Below, in pieces: positions 60,460 through 64,000 of a stretch of 64,000 nt of DNA. Both the position numbers and the translations under genes were made by a program. How positions within the stretch are numbered: the stretch's first letter is position 1; every line of letters begins with the position of its first letter. The stretch covers positions 1 to 64,000 of the forward strand of contig NZ_WOEY01000011.1 in the NCBI RefSeq assembly GCF_013177695.1, in the 5' to 3' direction. This DNA is from Paraburkholderia solitsugae (lineage in GTDB: Bacteria > Pseudomonadota > Gammaproteobacteria > Burkholderiales > Burkholderiaceae). Below the pieces are notes generated by a model, which was not told where the DNA came from, searched no databases, and worked only from the letters and a program-made list of their open reading frames with translations.

Positions 60460-60965
60460 CTAGCTCAACGTAGCGAGGATACTCCCTGCATCGCTGACTT
60501 CGAATTTGCCGGCAGCCTCGACGTTCAACGTCTTGACCACGCCGTCGTCGACAACCATCGCGTAGCGCTGGGAACGGATTCCCATGCCGCGCGCCGACAA
60601 ATCCTGCTCAAGACCGAGCGCCCGCGTGAAAGCCGCGCTGCCGTCCGCCATCATGCGCACCTTGCCCGAGGCGTGCTGATCGCGTCCCCACGCGCCCATT
60701 ACGAACGCGTCGTTGACGGACACGCACCAGATCTCGTCGATGCCGAGCGCGCGCAACTGCTCGGCGTGCTCGACGTAACCCGGTACATGTTTGGCCGAAC
60801 AGGTCGGCGTAAACGCTCCCGGCAACCCGAAGATCACCACGCGCTTACCTGCCGTCTGCTCGCGCACGTCGAAGCTGTTAGGCCCCAGCGTGCAGCCCGC
60901 GCCCGCGCGTCTTCGACGAACTCGAAGAGCGTCGCGTCGGGCAGCTTTTCACCTGTCTGAATCAT
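60460..60965 (-). pseudogene. Prx5/AhpE-like peroxiredoxin, frameshifted
   Basis: Thiol peroxidase of the Prx5 type. The start ATG at 60965 (after AAAGGAC) encodes MIQTGEKLPDATLFEFVEDA. The rest of the protein (GCTLGPNSFDVREQTAGKR, GLPGAFTPTCSAKHVPGY with the peroxidatic Cys, through to the stop at 60460) continues in another frame. The shift falls in the GC-rich run GCGCGGGCGCGGGC at 60908-60895: two bases too many or one too few. Without the shift it would be ~168 residues with all catalytic motifs. Real mutation or sequencing error cannot be told apart here. A GTG at 60867 could restart the second part without its N-terminus. Confidence 0.82.
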
Positions 60966-61214
60966 GCTCAGTCCTTTGCATCGATGCGAAGCACGCTCGC
61001 ACGTTGTCGTGTCGCAGTGAATTCAGCGTCTGCCTAACGACAGGCTCCGCCATCCGGCGACAGTGGCCCCATCCGCTTCGCGAATCCGAAGAGGGCACTT
61101 GTCCTGGCCGCGAATCAAACGATACGCGACTTGTTCGCCGTTCACCCGCCACGCTCGTGCATTCGTCTGCCAGCGCCGCTAAAACAGCGCGGCAACGAAA
61201 GCCTGCTCGTGCGC

Positions 61215-62417
61215 TCAGTCCGCCTGCTTGCGCAGGAACGCCGGAATGTCGTACGTATCGACGCCCTTTTCCTGCAGCGCCTGCACGTGCGAAGCCGCCG
61301 TATCGCGCGACGTGCGCCACACAGCCGGCGTATCCAGCGCGCCGTAATCGGCCGTGCTTGCATGCGACGACGACGGTGCGTAAGCAGCGTGCTGCATTGC
61401 GCCGATCGGCTGGTTGTCCGTGCCGGTACGCAGCAGCGTCATCGGTGCCGATTGCTGCTTCTTCGCCGCACGGCCCAGACCCGTTGCCACGACCGTCACG
61501 CGCAGCGCGTCGCCCATTGCATCGTCGTACACCGCGCCGAAGATCACGGTTGCGTCTTCTGCCGCATAGCTCTTGATGGTGTTCATCACTTCGCGCGTTT
61601 CCGACAGACGCAGCGAACGGCTCGACGTGATGTTGACCAGCACGCCACGCGCGCCCGACAGATCCACCCCTTCCAGCAGCGGGCTGGCCACAGCCTGCTC
61701 AGCAGCCAGACGTGCGCGATCGACACCGGCCACCGTCGCCGTGCCCATCATCGCCTTGCCCTGCTCGCCCATCACCGTCTTCACGTCTTCGAAGTCGACG
61801 TTCACCAGACCGTCGACGTTGATGATTTCCGCGATACCGGCCACTGCGTTGTTGAGAACGTCGTCTGCGCACTGGAAGCACTTGTCCATCTCGGCGTCAT
61901 CGCCCATCACCTCGAACAGCTTGTCGTTCAGAACGACGATCAGCGAGTCGACGTGATCCTCCAGTTGCTGCGAACCCGCTTCTGCCACGCGCATCCGCTT
62001 GCCGCCTTCGAATTCGAACGGCTTGCTGACCACGCCAACAGTCAAGATACCCATTTCCTTGGCGATCTGCGCAACCACGGGTGCTGCGCCCGTGCCCGTG
62101 CCGCCGCCCATACCGGCGGTGATGAAGACCATGTGCGCGCCGCGCAATGCGTCGGCGATGCGCTCACGTGCTTCTTCTGCTGCCGCGCGGCCCATTTCAG
62201 GCTTTGCGCCAGCGCCCAGACCCGTGTTACCGAGCTGGATCACCGCGGAAGCGCGCGAGCGCGACAGAGCCTGCGCGTCCGTGTTCATCACGATGAAGTC
62301 GACGCCTTGCACGCCTTTGTTGATCATGTGCTGAACGGCATTGCCGCCAGCGCCACCTACTCCGATCACCTTGATGATGGTGCCGTTCGTTTCGGTTTCC
62401 AGCATCTGGAATTCCAT
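61215..62417 (-). CDS. ftsZ: Cell-division tubulin FtsZ
   Basis: 400-residue GTPase that forms the Z-ring. It begins MEFQMLETE after GGAGG at 62417. GTP-site motifs VGGAGGNAV, NTDAQAL and the tubulin signature GGGTGTGAAP are intact, and the synergy loop NVDFEDVKTVM follows. After a variable linker the conserved C-terminal peptide TYDIPAFLRKQAD binds FtsA and ZipA. It is 131 bp downstream of ftsA. The 250 bp after it, before the peroxiredoxin, hold nothing recognisable. Confidence 0.98.
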   Translation of the reverse strand: MEFQMLETETNGTIIKVIGVGGAGGNAVQHMINKGVQGVDFIVMNTDAQALSRSRASAVIQLGNTGLGAGAKPEMGRAAAEEARERIADALRGAHMVFITAGMGGGTGTGAAPVVAQIAKEMGILTVGVVSKPFEFEGGKRMRVAEAGSQQLEDHVDSLIVVLNDKLFEVMGDDAEMDKCFQCADDVLNNAVAGIAEIINVDGLVNVDFEDVKTVMGEQGKAMMGTATVAGVDRARLAAEQAVASPLLEGVDLSGARGVLVNITSSRSLRLSETREVMNTIKSYAAEDATVIFGAVYDDAMGDALRVTVVATGLGRAAKKQQSAPMTLLRTGTDNQPIGAMQHAAYAPSSSHASTADYGALDTPAVWRTSRDTAASHVQALQEKGVDTYDIPAFLRKQAD

Positions 62418-62548
62418 GTTGCCTCCGTCAAGATAAAAAATTACAGCCACTCGGCCGTTATTCGGCAGGAGATCGGGCAACCTCCTGTCGCGCGCCAGCC
62501 GCCGGCACCGGCGCGAGTTTTCGAAACCTGTTCTGAAACGCGAATTCG

Positions 62549-63781
62549 TTAGAAGTTGCCGAGGAACCAGTCTTTCATTCGCGTGAAGACCTGGCCCATC
62601 GACCCCGACTGCACAGCGACCTTGCGGCCGCGCATCCGTTGCGAGCGTCCTTCGAAGAGCAGACCCATCGCCGTCGAATAACGCGGGTTACGCACGACAT
62701 CGGCGAGACCGCCCGCGTATTCCGGCACGCCGATGCGCACCGGCTTCAGGAAAATGTCCTCGCCGAGTTCGACCATGCCGAGCATCATCGACGCGCCACC
62801 GGTCAGCACCACACCGGAGCTCAGCAGTTCCTCGTAACCCGACTCGCGCACCACTTGCTGCACGAGCGAAAACAGTTCTTCGACACGCGGCTCGACCACT
62901 GCCGCCAGTGCCTGGCGCGACAGCGTGCGCGGCCCGCGCTCGCCGAGACCCGGCACTTCGATCATTTCGTCCGGATCGGCCAGGGCTTGCTTCGCAATGC
63001 CGTAGTCGACCTTGATGTCTTCCGCGTCCGGCGTTGGCGTACGCAAGGCCATCGCGATGTCGCTGGTGATCTGGTCGCCGGCGATCGGAATCACCGCCGT
63101 GTGACGAATCGCGCCTTCGCTGAAAATCGCAATATCCGTCGTGCCGCCGCCGATATCGACCAGCACCACGCCGAGCTCTTTTTCGTCTTCCGTCAGCACC
63201 GCCAGCGACGAAGCGAGCGGCTGCAAGATCAGATCGTTCACTTCGAGCCCGCAGCGGCGCACGCACTTCACAATGTTCTGCGCCGCGCTCACCGCGCCGG
63301 TGACGATATGCACCTTCACTTCCAAACGGATGCCGCTCATGCCGATCGGCTCGCGCACATCTTCCTGGCCGTCGATGATGAATTCCTGCGTCAGGATGTG
63401 CAGCACCTGCTGATCGGTCGGGATGTTGATCGCCTTCGCCGTCTCGATCACGCGTGCGACGTCCGTCTGCGTGACTTCCTTCTCCTTGATCGCCACCATG
63501 CCGCTCGAATTGAAGCTGCGGATATGGCTGCCGGCGATCCCGGTAAACACGTTCGTAATCTTGCAGTCGGCCATCAGCTCGGCTTCTTCAAGCGCGCGCT
63601 GAATAGACTGCACGGTGGCCTCGATGTTCACCACCACGCCTTTCTTGAGCCCCTTTGATTCGCTCTGGCCGAGTCCGATCACCTCGTAGTGACCTTCGCC
63701 TTTCAGTTCGGCGACGATGGCCACGACCTTCGACGTCCCAATGTCGAGGGCGACCAGCAGATCTTTATAGTCTTTACTCAT
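62549..63781 (-). CDS. ftsA: Cell-division protein FtsA
   Basis: 410-residue actin-like ATPase that tethers FtsZ to the membrane. Phosphate-1 ALDIGTSKVVAIV, the 1C domain (about 85-165), VVLVDIGGGTTDIAIF and GVVLTGGASMMLGM (adenosine motif) are present. The C-terminal amphipathic helix MKDWFLGNF is the membrane anchor. It lies 27 bp after ftsQ, in the usual ftsQ-ftsA-ftsZ order. Confidence 0.97.
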   Translation of the reverse strand: MSKDYKDLLVALDIGTSKVVAIVAELKGEGHYEVIGLGQSESKGLKKGVVVNIEATVQSIQRALEEAELMADCKITNVFTGIAGSHIRSFNSSGMVAIKEKEVTQTDVARVIETAKAINIPTDQQVLHILTQEFIIDGQEDVREPIGMSGIRLEVKVHIVTGAVSAAQNIVKCVRRCGLEVNDLILQPLASSLAVLTEDEKELGVVLVDIGGGTTDIAIFSEGAIRHTAVIPIAGDQITSDIAMALRTPTPDAEDIKVDYGIAKQALADPDEMIEVPGLGERGPRTLSRQALAAVVEPRVEELFSLVQQVVRESGYEELLSSGVVLTGGASMMLGMVELGEDIFLKPVRIGVPEYAGGLADVVRNPRYSTAMGLLFEGRSQRMRGRKVAVQSGSMGQVFTRMKDWFLGNF

Positions 63782-63808
63782 AGCGTGCTCATTGCGTGTG
63801 ATGTCCGT

Positions 63809-64000
63809 TTACTTCTTGCCCTTGTCGGGTTCGCTGATAAAGCGCATGCCAGCGGCACGAATCGCGAAACCGTTCGGATAGCGCAAGTCCGCATACTCGA
63901 TATCCTTTCCCCAACGTTGCGTCACCGCGTTCCACGCCGCGGTCAGGCGGCGGCTCCGATCGAGCAACGTGTCCTGATTGCGTTCGCGCCCAAGTTCCAC
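63809..64000 (-). CDS. ftsQ: Cell-division protein FtsQ, C-terminal fragment (gene continues beyond window)
   Basis: The frame is open from base 64000 to a stop at 63809, giving 63 residues of a C-terminus. VELGRERNQDTLLDRSRRLTAAW and DLRYPNGFAIR are typical of the end of FtsQ's periplasmic beta domain. Its place directly before ftsA fits. The GTG at the very edge is not the real start; the membrane anchor and POTRA domain lie outside the window. Confidence 0.9.
   Translation of the reverse strand: MELGRERNQDTLLDRSRRLTAAWNAVTQRWGKDIEYADLRYPNGFAIRAAGMRFISEPDKGKK

Overview
This 64 kb window is GC-rich chromosomal DNA from a beta-proteobacterium, most likely Burkholderia/Paraburkholderia. The basis is gene content and order: ftsQ-ftsA-ftsZ-peroxiredoxin-lpxC, pilB-pilC-pilD-coaE-zapD-yacG, argJ next to secA, an Ala/Lys-rich histone H1-like protein, and a DeLey-Doudoroff type sugar operon. 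I see no prophage, plasmid gene, IS transposase or CRISPR array. Apart from one repeat-rich island, the content is core genome.

Regions. (1) 1-10347, all minus strand: one probable sugar-catabolic operon read right to left. It runs iclR-type regulator, dgoK, dgoA, SDR dehydrogenase, araF-araG-araH ABC importer, a second SDR, SMP-30 lactonase, aldose 1-epimerase (cut by the window edge). Four junctions are 4-bp stop/start overlaps. Together they import an aldose (D-galactose and/or L-arabinose), oxidise it to the lactone, open the lactone, then phosphorylate and cleave the 2-keto-3-deoxy acid. The sugar-acid dehydratase is not in view. (2) 10348-11661: 1.3 kb without a convincing gene, holding a composite repeat: two ~215-bp inverted arms, each with a perfect 15-bp-stem palindrome, around degenerate ~72-bp tandem units. 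(3) 11662-17597 minus: mtgA, aroE, an RNB-family exoribonuclease, yqiA, mpl. (4) 17811-26120 plus: an unrecognised nucleotidyltransferase-like protein, tlpA-like thioredoxin, aroQ, accB, accC, prmA, DUF3426 protein, tpx, PfkB kinase, glycine-zipper lipoprotein. (5) 26387-34758 minus: H1-like DNA-binding protein, nrdB, nrdA, ampD, PP0621-type protein, ypjD. The nrdA control region has a sigma70 promoter, two NrdR-like boxes 31 bp apart and a run of DnaA-box-like sites at 12-bp intervals. (6) 34840-44409: ffh, hpt, marC, proS, rppH, a CNP1-like lipoprotein, proB, obgE, rpmA, rplU. (7) 44649-52774 plus: polyprenyl diphosphate synthase, tRNA-Pro(CGG), CorC-like CBS protein, pilB-pilC-pilD, coaE, zapD, yacG. 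(8) 52861-64000, mostly minus: mutT, DUF815 ATPase, argJ, secA, dciA (plus), lpxC, a frameshifted peroxiredoxin, ftsZ, ftsA and the end of ftsQ.

The observations most worth follow-up are the composite inverted-repeat element, the stacked NrdR/DnaA-type control region of nrdA with its long leader, the frameshifted peroxiredoxin between ftsZ and lpxC, and the operon that pairs an AraFGH importer with two SDR dehydrogenases and galactose-type DgoK/DgoA. I found no convincing wholly new multi-gene system. Most genes are recognisable housekeeping genes. Identifications rest on reading the translated sequences; no database search was run.
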